Source: Salivita marina
Lineage (GTDB): Bacteria > Pseudomonadota > Gammaproteobacteria > Pseudomonadales > Azotimanducaceae
DNA: 61,659 nt
Reading direction: 5' to 3'
Assembly (NCBI GenBank): GCA_038144425.1
Contig: JAYQNS010000001.1
Span: forward strand, 1-61,659
A program made the position numbers and the translations under genes. How positions within the stretch are numbered: position 1 is the first letter of the stretch; every line of letters starts with the position of its first letter. Shown here in pieces: positions 9,274 to 18,203 of the stretch. The notes beneath the pieces are model-generated. The model searched no databases, had not been told where the DNA came from, and saw nothing but the letters and a program-made list of their open reading frames with translations.

Positions 9274-10862
9274 CCCTCGAGCGTCGGTAGGCCGGCGCGC
9301 AGCTCGGCCTTAGCGATCTTCTCTAGGGTCGAGCGCGGCAAACTATCCACCGGGAATACGGACCGGGGCACCTTGAAGTCCGCAAGGTTGGCCTCGCAGT
9401 GGGCTCTTATCGCCGCCTCGAGCCCCGCTCCCGCGACCTTTCCCGCCTCGCTGGGAATCACAAAGACCACGGGGACTTCATCGAGCATGGCGTGTTTCTG
9501 CCCCACCACGGCGCACTCCTCCGCTAGCCCCGTTTGCATGATCACCGCTTCGATCTCCGAGGCGGCAACGTTCTCCGCCCCGACCTTCAGCATGTCCTTA
9601 TCCCGATCGGAGAAATAGAGCCACCCCTCTTCGTCTCTGCGCACAATATCCCCGGTATCAAACCAGCCATCGGGGTCGAAGGCCTTTTCGTTGGCCTCGT
9701 CATTCCGGTAGTAGGCTTTGAAGAGGGATACCCCTCGAACGCCGCGGATGAAGAGCACCCCGCGCTCCCCGGGGCCGGCCAGGGACCCGTCCTCGCGGCG
9801 GATCTGGATGTCGTATTCCGGGGCAACGCGCCCCAGGGTGCCATGGGGTCCGGGGTGATCGACGTCAGTGACGATTCCGTGGGTGAGCGTCTCCGTCATG
9901 CCCCACCAGCCAATGGTATCTACCCCAAAATGCGCGCCCACGGCGGGCAGGCTCGCGGGTCCGCCCCAGAAGCGCTGACCGTGGTCCGGCACCGGGAATT
10001 TCATAAGCGCTTTATAGGCGAAGGGAATCATGGACATCCAGGTCACGCCGTGGCGCAGGCAGGCATCCCAGAAGCGGGACGCGGAAAACTTCGGATGGAT
10101 TACGAAAGTGCCCCCGGCCCAGAGCGTCGCGAGCATGGAATAGCCCTGAGCATTGGTGTGAAAAAGGGGCATGTAGATCAGGGTGACGTCATCCCGGCGC
10201 AGGCGCATGTGCACCGCTGAGATCTTCCCGGCCCAGAGCCCGTTGGCATGGGTCCAAAGCACGGCCTTCGGCCGGGAAGTGGTCCCAGAAGTGAACTGAA
10301 CACTTAGATTCCGCTGAGGATCCCTGGGAAGGGCTGGGGGCTCGGCTTCGCTCCGCAAGGCCGTGAAGGGCTCCCCGCCGAGGCTGGCGAGGTCCGGAGA
10401 CGCTGGCGTCCCCGCGTCGTTATCCGTAATGAGGAGCCAGGGCAAATCCGGGCAGGCATCGCGAAGCAAGGCCCCAAAGGCCGGCTGGGTGATGGCCCCC
10501 ACGGCCTCCGTGACCTCCTGGAAATAGCTGAGATCCCGGGCCACGCTTCGCGTATTCGTCGAGACAGCCACGGCGCCGACGCAGGCGCAGGCCAGCCAGG
10601 CGATGACGAACTCGTAGCTGTTGTCTAAATGAATGAGGATAAAGTCCCCGGGCTTCACTCCCCGTTCCGCGAGCCCCGCGGCGTGGCCCCGGGCCTCCTG
10701 CCGCAGCGCCCCATAGGTCAGGCTGCGCTCCGGGCCTTCGAAGGGTGCCCAAACCATGGCCACCTTGTCGGGGCAACGCTCCGCCCATTGGTCCAGGAGC
10801 CAGGGAATATCTTGGCCGTGAAAGCTGTCAGCCTTTGCCTGATCGATCGCCTGCTTGAGCAC
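9270..10862 (-). CDS. AMP-dependent acyl-CoA synthetase/ligase
   Basis: A 530-residue member of the ANL adenylate-forming family. It has the phosphate-binding loop FTSGTTSRPKAVLWTH, the GWWGMTETLT motif (A5), the DGWFDTGDIV motif (A7), the hinge SDRDKDMLKVGAENVAAS (A8) and a C-terminal Lys region ending PRSTLEKIAKAELR. It would activate a carboxylate to the acyl-CoA through an acyl-AMP. Overall shape resembles CaiC-like and medium/long-chain ligases, but the chain length is not deducible. The start is GTG 10862 with GGGAGG upstream. It could activate fatty acids produced by the neighbouring P450 and sulfatase genes; that link is inferred from position only. Confidence 0.88.
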   Translation of the reverse strand: MLKQAIDQAKADSFHGQDIPWLLDQWAERCPDKVAMVWAPFEGPERSLTYGALRQEARGHAAGLAERGVKPGDFILIHLDNSYEFVIAWLACACVGAVAVSTNTRSVARDLSYFQEVTEAVGAITQPAFGALLRDACPDLPWLLITDNDAGTPASPDLASLGGEPFTALRSEAEPPALPRDPQRNLSVQFTSGTTSRPKAVLWTHANGLWAGKISAVHMRLRRDDVTLIYMPLFHTNAQGYSMLATLWAGGTFVIHPKFSASRFWDACLRHGVTWMSMIPFAYKALMKFPVPDHGQRFWGGPASLPAVGAHFGVDTIGWWGMTETLTHGIVTDVDHPGPHGTLGRVAPEYDIQIRREDGSLAGPGERGVLFIRGVRGVSLFKAYYRNDEANEKAFDPDGWFDTGDIVRRDEEGWLYFSDRDKDMLKVGAENVAASEIEAVIMQTGLAEECAVVGQKHAMLDEVPVVFVIPSEAGKVAGAGLEAAIRAHCEANLADFKVPRSVFPVDSLPRSTLEKIAKAELRAGLPTLEG

Positions 10863-10912
10863 TGCGCCCCTCCCCCGGCCAGTTAATGCACACAGTTTAG
10901 CGCGACGAGAAG

Positions 10913-11380
10913 CTAGAGCGAGCGCTCCATCATGATGTTGCAGCGATCATAGGCGGCGTGATCGATGGGAACTTCCTGAAAGCCAAGCCGGGCGTACAGG
11001 CCCATGGCAGGCTTCAGCACCGTATTACTCTCTAGAAACAGCACCTGCCCTCCCCGCGCCCGGGCTTCCGCAATAATCGCTTCTCCTAGAGCCGCACCAA
11101 GGCCCAGCCCCTGTGCACTGGGATCCACGGCCATCTTGGCAAGTTCAAAGCGACCGTCCCCGTGATGCATAAGGGCGCAGCAGCCCTTCACTTCCCCATC
11201 GACCGCGGCTATGAAGATTGCGCCGCCGGGGGCCAGGATTTTTTCCTCGGGGTTTCCCAGGCTCGCCCAGTCTCCGGCCTCTGGGGTCCAGTGCTGGCGA
11301 ATCCAGGCGAGGTTTAGGTCGCGAAAGGCCTCCCCGTCGCCATCGCGAAAGGGTCGAATCAAAGTGTGTGGTGTTGGCAT
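10913..11380 (-). CDS. GNAT family N-acetyltransferase
   Basis: A 155-residue acetyltransferase. The acetyl-CoA binding motif A is clear in MAVDPSAQGLGLGAALGEAII, preceded by the central strand segment CCALMHHGDGRFELAKM. The C-terminal part, LESNTVLKPAMGLYARLGF, is the typical motif B ending in Tyr and GF. The frame is open upstream, but ATG 11380 has GGGAGC before it and starts with the expected IRPFRDGD strand. The acceptor substrate is unknown. It sits between the flagellar operon and the metabolic genes, in the same direction as both. Confidence 0.85.
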   Translation of the reverse strand: MPTPHTLIRPFRDGDGEAFRDLNLAWIRQHWTPEAGDWASLGNPEEKILAPGGAIFIAAVDGEVKGCCALMHHGDGRFELAKMAVDPSAQGLGLGAALGEAIIAEARARGGQVLFLESNTVLKPAMGLYARLGFQEVPIDHAAYDRCNIMMERSL

Positions 11381-11450
11381 GACAGCTCCCATCCAAGGGA
11401 GCGTTATAGCGCAGGCGCCAGGCCCCGCCCAGGGGGGCTCTTTAGGGGAC

Positions 11451-11801
11451 TCAGGCGTTGTCCTCGAAGAGAATGCCCCGGAGCACTTCGATGTTGCGGA
11501 CCGCGCGGAGGACGTCTTCATTGGGCAGCTGCCGGATCACGTCTCCGGAGCTCTTGTCGATGACCCGAATAACGCTACGCTTCGCCACCTCGTCCATGGA
11601 GAACTCCAGGGACCGGCTGGAATCTTTCATCCGCGCATTCAAAGTTTCGACAGCGGCCTTCACCGCATCAATCATCTGCGTGGGCGAAATCTCGGGCTGC
11701 TCAAACTGCGGGGCAGCTGCGGCCCGTCCAGGACCGGAGGGTCGCGCCACATCCGCAAGGCGAGTCGTGCCCAGCGCTTTTACGCTGTCTTCCGCTGCCA
11801 T
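11451..11801 (-). CDS. flaG: FlaG family flagellar protein
   Basis: A 116-residue protein whose last 75 residues match the FlaG domain: helix, then SMDEVAKRSVIRVIDKSSGD, VIRQLPNEDVL and a closing helix. FlaG proteins influence filament length in polar flagella, and the gene normally stands next to fliD or fliC. Here it follows fliD at 142 bases in the same direction. A sigma-28-like promoter lies 52-79 bases upstream of the start, so it can be expressed apart from the flg operon. AGGAG precedes the ATG. It is the last flagellar gene of this block. Confidence 0.9.
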   Translation of the reverse strand: MAAEDSVKALGTTRLADVARPSGPGRAAAAPQFEQPEISPTQMIDAVKAAVETLNARMKDSSRSLEFSMDEVAKRSVIRVIDKSSGDVIRQLPNEDVLRAVRNIEVLRGILFEDNA

Positions 11802-11851
11802 GACGACCTTCTCCTAAAGTAAAAAACAGAATCTAAAACCTCTGTGTCAGT

Positions 11852-11879
11852 AAATCGACAGTAGATTCTCGTCCTTTAG
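11852..11879 (-). promoter_or_regulatory. Sigma-28 (FliA)-type promoter for flaG
   Basis: Reading the minus strand: CTAAA, a 15-base spacer, then GTCGATTT, against the FliA consensus CTAAA-N15-GCCGATAA. The site is about 50 bases upstream of the flaG start. It is almost identical to the site before flgM, which supports both. A role in late-gene expression is inferred. Confidence 0.6.
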
Positions 11880-11882
11880 GAA

Positions 11883-11911
11883 AAAGATTTTGAGGCTTTT
11901 TTTAAATCTTT
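11883..11911 (-). terminator. Weak A/T-rich hairpin after fliD
   Basis: An 8-base inverted repeat (AAAGATTT and AAATCTTT) with a 13-base loop lies between fliD and flaG, followed on the minus strand by a short T tract. The stem is A/T-rich and would be weak. It could attenuate transcription from fliD into flaG, which has its own promoter just downstream. Confidence 0.3.
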
Positions 11912-11943
11912 ATTGATATATTTCAAAAAGTTAATCTTATTAC

Positions 11944-13326
11944 TTAATCCTTTTTCGGCGAAAAGGGCAGCGTATCGAACGTCGAAGTCAGGCTGTCGGA
12001 AAGCGTATTCATCTCCTCGACCAGCTGCTCCATAGCCGTAAACTGGGCAAGGTAGCGGTCGTAAATTCGGTCCATGCGGTCTTCGAGGGCAAGAAGCGCC
12101 AACTCCTGATCCTCGATCTGTCCCTCCATGCGCGCGACGGCCCCGCGCAGCGGTCCCCGAGTGGCCAGGAGCGCGTCGAGATCCTTGAGCGCATCCCCGG
12201 CCAAGCCTGCGGGGTCGGCACTCAGCAGGGACTGATTGTTCGTCCCCGCCGTGAGCAAGGTACTGAGATCTGCGAAATCAGACCGGACCCTCTGAGAAAA
12301 CACCACTTCATCAATTTCTAGCAGCCCTTGCCGATTGCGCTCGATGCCAAAGTCGAGGAGGCGGCTTTTGCCACCGGCGGGGCTAGAACTCTCCCGTCCG
12401 ACCATGGTGCTCAAGGTCCGCCGTGCATAGCTGATAATGCTGTCCCCCAGGAGCACGCCGCCCTCAGCACTGTCAGGATCGGTGAGCTCATTCAGGGTCG
12501 TTTCGGCCACATTGTAGGCGTCCACGAGGTTGCGAAGTGCCGCCTCCGTACCCGCCGTGGTTCGCTCTAGGGAAAAGCGCTGGTTGGCAGCGACGCTCTC
12601 CAGGCTCAGGGTGACCCCAGGCAGGACATCCTGGACCTCATTACTTGCCCGCGAAAAGCTGAGATTATTAAGCGTGAAAGCCGCATCGCTGGCGGCGCGG
12701 TTCTGCGTGGTGAAATCCAAGCTGCCCGCACTCGCGGTAATCGTAAATGCCTGCTCCGCCCCGGCCGCACCGGTCACCACAATGCGCTTAGGCGTAGCCC
12801 CCACGCCCGTATCGACAATGCGTGCCGACAACCCGAGGCCGGCGTTATTCAGCGCAGCAACCATAGCCTCCGGCGTGTCGGATGTAGGCGTCACCGTAGT
12901 GGTTGTGGGGCTGGAAACCCCGGTCACTACGGTGAGGGTAAGCGCATTGCCGCTGTTAACAGATGCCGAGGCGTCAGCGAAGCCTGAGGAGGCCCGCTCC
13001 TCTCCCGCCGCCAGCTGGCTAACTGTGAGATCGTATTGCCCAGGCTCGGCTCCGGCACCCGCGGACACGGAGAAAGCACTGCTGCTGTTACTGACGGAAA
13101 CCTCAGAGAGATCGTTGACGTCATTGAGCGCCTCAAAAGCTGACCGCACCCCTTCAAGAACCGACGTCACCTGACCGTAGGCCGAAATCGAAGCTTCGGA
13201 CTCGGTGATTTTTTTCGTAATCCGGCTCTCCTGCGGCGCCCGTTCCGCGGCCACCAAGGCATCAACAATGGCCTTGGAATCTAGGCCAGACCCAGCGCCG
13301 AGGGCATTAAGCAGTTCGATCGCCAT
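11944..13326 (-). CDS. fliD: Flagellar filament cap protein FliD
   Basis: A 460-residue filament cap protein. The N-terminal domain shows the family opening GAGSGLDSKAIVDALVAAERAP, and the C-terminal helix pair ends with the usual LxxMxxRyLxQFTAME pattern. Secreted FliD forms a pentamer at the filament tip and folds incoming flagellin. The middle region (about residues 84-254) contains GAEPGQYDLTVSQLA and a TPEAMVAALNNAGLGL segment that recur in FlgL of this operon. The gene is 13 bases after flgL and appears to be co-transcribed with it. FliD next to flaG is a common polar-flagellum arrangement. Confidence 0.95.
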   Translation of the reverse strand: MAIELLNALGAGSGLDSKAIVDALVAAERAPQESRITKKITESEASISAYGQVTSVLEGVRSAFEALNDVNDLSEVSVSNSSSAFSVSAGAGAEPGQYDLTVSQLAAGEERASSGFADASASVNSGNALTLTVVTGVSSPTTTTVTPTSDTPEAMVAALNNAGLGLSARIVDTGVGATPKRIVVTGAAGAEQAFTITASAGSLDFTTQNRAASDAAFTLNNLSFSRASNEVQDVLPGVTLSLESVAANQRFSLERTTAGTEAALRNLVDAYNVAETTLNELTDPDSAEGGVLLGDSIISYARRTLSTMVGRESSSPAGGKSRLLDFGIERNRQGLLEIDEVVFSQRVRSDFADLSTLLTAGTNNQSLLSADPAGLAGDALKDLDALLATRGPLRGAVARMEGQIEDQELALLALEDRMDRIYDRYLAQFTAMEQLVEEMNTLSDSLTSTFDTLPFSPKKD

Positions 13327-13339
13327 GCCGTCCTAGCTC

Positions 13340-14767
13340 CTAGCGAAGGAAGTCAAAAAGGCTTTGCCCGGCGATGCGAGCGAAGCTACTTTGGGCCGCC
13401 TCGAGGGCAAGCTGGTCCGCGCGCAGCTTAGTAATCGCCTCGGCGAAATCAAGGTCTCGCAAATCCGAGATCAGGGCATCGGTCTGAAGCTGTTCCTCGG
13501 CCATCACATCCCGAGTTCGTTCCACCGCGGAAAGATCCGTTCCCACCCGGGCCAGCCCAATGCTCATGCTTTCGAGCATCAGCTCTAACTGAGCCAGGGG
13601 CCGGTCCTGCTGCTGCACATTGGCCTCAAGACCTTCGGCGAAGTTTTCAAGCACCGTAAAAAAGCTATCCCGCGTTCGCACCTCAAAGCGCTCCCCCTCG
13701 CCAAGGGCTAGCGCCTCAAGGGTGAGGCCCGAGGCAAGCGTCAGGCGATTGCTGCTGCTCTCCCGCGCTTCGCCATTGACCTCGAACTCCGCGTTCCGAG
13801 CCTCTAAAGCATCGCTCCATGCAAAGAGGTCCCCGGATAGGCTGAATGAGTTGGCTACCCCAGCCTGCCCCTCAACCCTCAAGGACACTCTCCCCGTCTC
13901 ATCGATGACTTGAAGGGTGGCCGTCAATTGAAGGTTGGCCTCGTTAAGCGCCTCGGCAACGGCTTCAGGAGTAGGCTCATCAATCACCAAGGTGGTCGTT
14001 TGATCGGACTGAGTCACGGTCAGAGATAGGGACTCCCCCCCGTTTAAGACTTCCGTCGAGGAGGCAAACTCGCCGGATACGGTACGTTGCCCTTGTGCAA
14101 GCTGTGACACCGATACCGTATAAAAACCAGGCTCCGCACCGCTTGAGCCCTCCACGGAAAAACTTTCCAGCGGTGCCTGGCTTAGAATGCGGGGGCCATC
14201 AGGTAGGGATACGGCATTGAAGTAGACTGTGCCCGGTCGGGCGATGTTCAGCTTTCGATTGCCCCCCACGGCAAGCTCAACACCAGTGCTGTCGCCCAGG
14301 TATTTGACGGCGCCGGTGGCATCTTTTTCAAAGGCAGAGGCCCCCGTCGCCGCCCCCGCGAACACGGCATTGCCTTCTGCGTCCTGGGTGTTGGCCAGGG
14401 CAAGAAGCTCATCATTTAAAGCGCGAACTTCCAAAGCAATAGTCTGTCGATCCGCGGCGTTGTAGGTGCCGTTGCTCGCCTGAATGGCCAGCTCCTTCAC
14501 GCGAATCAGAATGTCGCTAGCACTTCGGAGGGATGCCTCCTGCGCCTTCGCCCGAGCCTCGGCCCGATCCAGCAAAGCAAGGCGCGCCTCCTGCCCAGTT
14601 TTTAAGGCGTCAAGCCGCAATAGCGTGGTGGCTGCCTGGGGCGCTTCCCGGGGGGTATTAAAGGCCTCCCCGCTGCTAATGCGCGCCTGCTGCGCGGACA
14701 GGTTTCCGGTCAGCGTACCCATCTGAGCGGCCGCGCGATCAAACTGAAGCTGAGTGGATATTTTCAT
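13340..14767 (-). CDS. flgL: Hook-filament junction protein FlgL with FliD-like insert
   Basis: A 475-residue FlgL (HAP3), longer than the usual 300-400. The flagellin-like N-terminus (MKISTQLQFDRAAAQM, with ISSGEAFNTPREAP) and the C-terminal helix ending QSSFARIAGQSLFDFLR are intact. They form the D0/D1 core that links hook to filament. Between about residues 200 and 365 lies an insert with GAEPGFYTVSVSQLA and TPEAVAEALNEANLQL, very similar to the FliD of the same operon. The gene starts 7 bases after flgK, so coupling is likely. Confidence 0.95.
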   Translation of the reverse strand: MKISTQLQFDRAAAQMGTLTGNLSAQQARISSGEAFNTPREAPQAATTLLRLDALKTGQEARLALLDRAEARAKAQEASLRSASDILIRVKELAIQASNGTYNAADRQTIALEVRALNDELLALANTQDAEGNAVFAGAATGASAFEKDATGAVKYLGDSTGVELAVGGNRKLNIARPGTVYFNAVSLPDGPRILSQAPLESFSVEGSSGAEPGFYTVSVSQLAQGQRTVSGEFASSTEVLNGGESLSLTVTQSDQTTTLVIDEPTPEAVAEALNEANLQLTATLQVIDETGRVSLRVEGQAGVANSFSLSGDLFAWSDALEARNAEFEVNGEARESSSNRLTLASGLTLEALALGEGERFEVRTRDSFFTVLENFAEGLEANVQQQDRPLAQLELMLESMSIGLARVGTDLSAVERTRDVMAEEQLQTDALISDLRDLDFAEAITKLRADQLALEAAQSSFARIAGQSLFDFLR

Positions 14768-14774
14768 AAAATCC

Positions 14775-17754
14775 TCAGATCGCTAGCACTGCATCAAATA
14801 GGTCTTGCGACGTTTGAATAATCTTGGCCGCCGCTTGGTAAGCCTGCTGGTAGCGAATCAGATCCGCAGCCTCCTGATCCAAGCTCACCCCGGATATCCG
14901 ATCCCGGGCCTCCTCTGCTTGAGCCTTCACCACCTCGAGGGCTTGCTCTCCGATCACCGCCTGCCGCGAGAGGGTTCCTACGCGGCTGGCTAAGCTGGCG
15001 TAATAGTCGGCACCGCTCTTATCCCCCAGGGCCGAGATAGGCGAATCGGCAAGCTGCGCGAGGCGCTTAAGGTTTCGGTTGTCGTCAACTCCGTCCCGGT
15101 TGTCTTCGATGAAAAAACGGTCACCCCCTGCGGGCTGCCCGTCAAAGGTCAACACAGCGCCGCCGTAACGAATAGCGGCGCCGGGCACGAACCGTCCGGT
15201 GGCTAATTCCGTTTCCGAATTCTGCTCGAGGATGACGTAACGCTCCCCTCCGTCCAGAAAGCGCACCTCCAGGGGCTGTTCGCGAAGGCTGGCTAGGGGG
15301 TCGAAGTCACTCTGTCCATAGCTCGCAGAGACGGTGACGCTCTCGTCGCCCGCAAGGAACAGCAGCAAATCATCCCGCTGCTGCCCACCAACTTGGAGCC
15401 GCGTATCCCACCCTAGGTCCGCAAGGAGGTTGGGGGACCCCGTTTCTGCCAGCGTTAGGGAAAAGCGGTCACCCCCGCACGCTCAGGGCTCCACCGAAGA
15501 TTCCCGTGCTTCCTAGGATATTGTCGTCACCAGGGACCTGAACTTGACCTCCGAGGGCAATGCTTGCTCCCTCCTGGCCAGCGTTATTTCTGAGAATTAA
15601 CTCCCCTTCGCGCCCCAGCTGAGCGAAAACCCCCGTCGCACCGCTTGCGTCGTTTATTGCGCTAACGAGGGCCTCATCAGAGGCGACGATGCCGCCCCCC
15701 GGCGCAACGATCTCTTGGCCGTTGATGGTCAGCCCTGCTCCTGCGTTCAGGTCAAAATTCGCAAAAACCAAGCGGGTTTCCGCCGACACCTGAACGCCCT
15801 GTTCTTGAAGTGCAGCTTGTCCGTTGAGCCACGTCGCCAACTCCACGGCAGAGCTCCGGCCCGCCCCGTTCACCGGAAGGGCCCCGCTTAGGACGCTGCC
15901 ATTAAACTGGAGAGCCCCGTCGCGCAGGGCGTTGGTGGTCGCATCGGAAAGCCCACCGTCGGCCGCGACCCTAATTCCGCGATCTCCATCTAAGCGGAAG
16001 CCCCCCGCGGCGCTCTCAAGGGCAAAGGCTCCGGCCTCAAGGCTCAAATCGCGATAGGGCTCGGCGGGGTCCTGAGCTCGATAGCGAGCACGAGAGGCGA
16101 ACCCATTATCTTCCTGAATGAGTGCAGCCTGCTCCGCCTCGCTGAGCGCTGGACCGGAGAGCAGGACGCCTTCTCGCGTCATAACGCGAAACTGCGTAGT
16201 GCTTTGCGTGGCGCCGCTTAGGCGCAGCTCCGCGCCTTCGCTTCCCGAGGGGAGCACAGTGATGGGCGAAGAGCCCCCGGTAAGCGCTCGCCCCGCACTT
16301 GGATCGGTGTTGTTTGGAAAGACGGCCTGGAGGGGCAAGGGGCCCTTGAGCGGTGCCGCCGCCTCCTGAAAGGTCACGGAGGCCCGGGCGGCCTGACTAT
16401 TTAAAGCTTCTCCTCGAACCCGTAGCGGGTCCGCCGCTCCAAAGTGCTCGGCGCGGGTCAGGCTAAGCACCACGTCACCGGCCCCGCCCTTCGTTCCCCT
16501 CACCTGAAGGGTGACGGCGCTGCTGGAGTTCCCCTCGACGCGGAGCCCAACTCCGTCAAGTCGGACCACGCCGTCATCGTCCGCCATCACCTCCCGCTCC
16601 GGCCCTTCTAGGGTAGCGGGGACCCGGGCTAACCACCGTTGGAGGGCCGGGTCATAGCGGAGTTCAAAGTTGTCGACTACGGAGGCGTCCGGGTTCTCCA
16701 GCTGCGTCTCAAGGCTGAAGCCTCGAAGCGCATCGAGCCCAACCAACTGATAGTCAGGCTTTAGGGCAAAGAGCACCCGTCCTGTTTCACCATCTAGGCC
16801 CATGCCGGACTGGTGAAAACGATTCAATTCTTCGACGAGGCCCCGGGCTAGGGTGTCCAGCGTGCTCCGGGTGGGCTCCAGGACCTGTTCCCGAAAGGTC
16901 ACCAGCCCCCCAAGGGTTCCCCCGGAAACGCCCGAAAGGCCCAGGCGCCCCTGGGAAGGATTGACCGGCTCTAGGTAAAAGGTCGCTCGATCCTCTGCAA
17001 TCGGGTCCAGCTGCAGCCCCAGAATCCTGACCTCCCCGCCGGAAATTAGCGCACCGGCACCGGCGCTGTTGCCCAGGCGAACGGTGACTTCCCCACTGGA
17101 GGCTTCGCTGACGTCGAGGCGCACCCTTTCCGATAAATCCCGCAGGAGCTGATCCCGCTCATCGAGCAGGGCTGGGGGCTGCTTACTTAGGGCGTCGCGA
17201 CGGCTGAGTTTCTGGTTAACGCCGCTGAGCTCCTGGGCCAAGGCATTAATCTCTGCCACCGTGGTACTAAGATCGGCCTCGGAACCGGCGGCCTGGTCAT
17301 CGAGAAACGCATCAAGCGCTTGGAACCGATCTCCGAGGAGCGCCGCATCGCTGAGGGCGATCTCCCGAAGCGAAAGAGAACTTGCGTCTGCGCTCAGGGC
17401 GCTGAGGGAGGAAAAGAAACGGTCCATAGCACCGCTGAGCGCGCTGTCCTTGGCGGCAAAGCGATCGAGGATTCTCCCGGCATATTCAACCAGGGGCTTT
17501 TGCGCCGCCAGGTCACTCGTGCTGACCCGAAGCTGCTGCTCCGTGAAGGCGTCAAACTCTCGCTCAATGGACGCGAGACGCGCTCCCGTCCCCAGAAAGC
17601 TGGTACCAGCTTGGACCGGCTGATTCTGACTTATGGAGACGGTCTGCCGGGAATAGCCTTCGTTGTTGACGTTGGCAATGTTATTGGAAACGGTCGCCAG
17701 CGCCTGCTTGTAGACACTGATTGCTCCGCTGCCAAGGGAGAGAAGATCACTCAC
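14775..17754 (-). CDS. flgK: Hook-filament junction protein FlgK (frame broken near 15474)
   Basis: Two frames form one FlgK (HAP1) of about 992 residues. The N-terminus shows the axial-protein helix with LATVSNNIANVNNEGYSRQ, and the C-terminus (the second frame, ending at 14775) has the closing helix EAADLIRYQQAYQAAAKIIQ. The frame breaks in the C run at 15472-15476. Dropping one base (or adding two) gives SVRGDRFSLTLAETG and restores the join. At nearly 1000 residues it is long for FlgK, with a large beta-rich middle region that would be exposed. The start overlaps the flgJ stop by 4 bases. The exact break position is uncertain within the homopolymer. Confidence 0.9.
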
Positions 17755-18203
17755 GGAGCAATCCGTCCCTTGAGCTCAACGGGACCCTTTTCCCTGCGAT
17801 TAAGAGGCTTGGCGGAGGGCTCTTGCGTAAGAGGATGGGACTTAAGCCCGGGATGGAGCGAGAGGGCTGCTTCCGTGCTTTTTGCAGGCCCCTCGCGGCC
17901 TCCCCCCAGCTGCTGCGTCAGCATGGCCGACCGCCCGATCCCCCCGCGGCGTGCCATGACCGTCGCCAGCTCGCGGTCGTACATCGCCTCGTAGGTTTCC
18001 ATGCTTTGAGAATTAAAGAGGTCGCTCTTTGTTACCGTTGCTCGCATGGATTTCATGACCATCTGCAGGAACATGGCTTCAAATTGCTGAGCCGTTTCCT
18101 GAAGGGCAGCGCCTTGGTCCCGCTGAGCTTTCGCCCGAAGCGCCCCGTAGGCGCCGAAATCGAGGGAGGAGCGAGCAACGGAAAGGTCGGGGCCGCCGTT
18201 CAT
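17751..18203 (-). CDS. flgJ: Rod-cap protein FlgJ, without muramidase domain
   Basis: A 150-residue protein covering only the N-terminal rod-capping domain of FlgJ: QFEAMFLQMVMKSMRA followed by a loop and METYEAMYDRELATVMARRGGIG. The C-terminal peptidoglycan hydrolase domain found in enterobacterial FlgJ is absent. A Gly/Pro-rich tail ends the protein instead. Another enzyme must open the wall for the rod; none is visible in this window. The start overlaps the stop of flgI by 1 base and the stop overlaps flgK by 4, so translation is tightly coupled. Confidence 0.88.
   Translation of the reverse strand: MNGGPDLSVARSSLDFGAYGALRAKAQRDQGAALQETAQQFEAMFLQMVMKSMRATVTKSDLFNSQSMETYEAMYDRELATVMARRGGIGRSAMLTQQLGGGREGPAKSTEAALSLHPGLKSHPLTQEPSAKPLNRREKGPVELKGRIAP

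Noticed and set aside
9534..10220. 228-codon plus-strand frame
   Set aside because: Fully antisense to the acyl-CoA ligase, whose motifs are complete.
12530..13174. 214-codon plus-strand frame
   Set aside because: Antisense to fliD; Ser/Thr/Val-rich shadow of its Ala/Ser/Thr codons.
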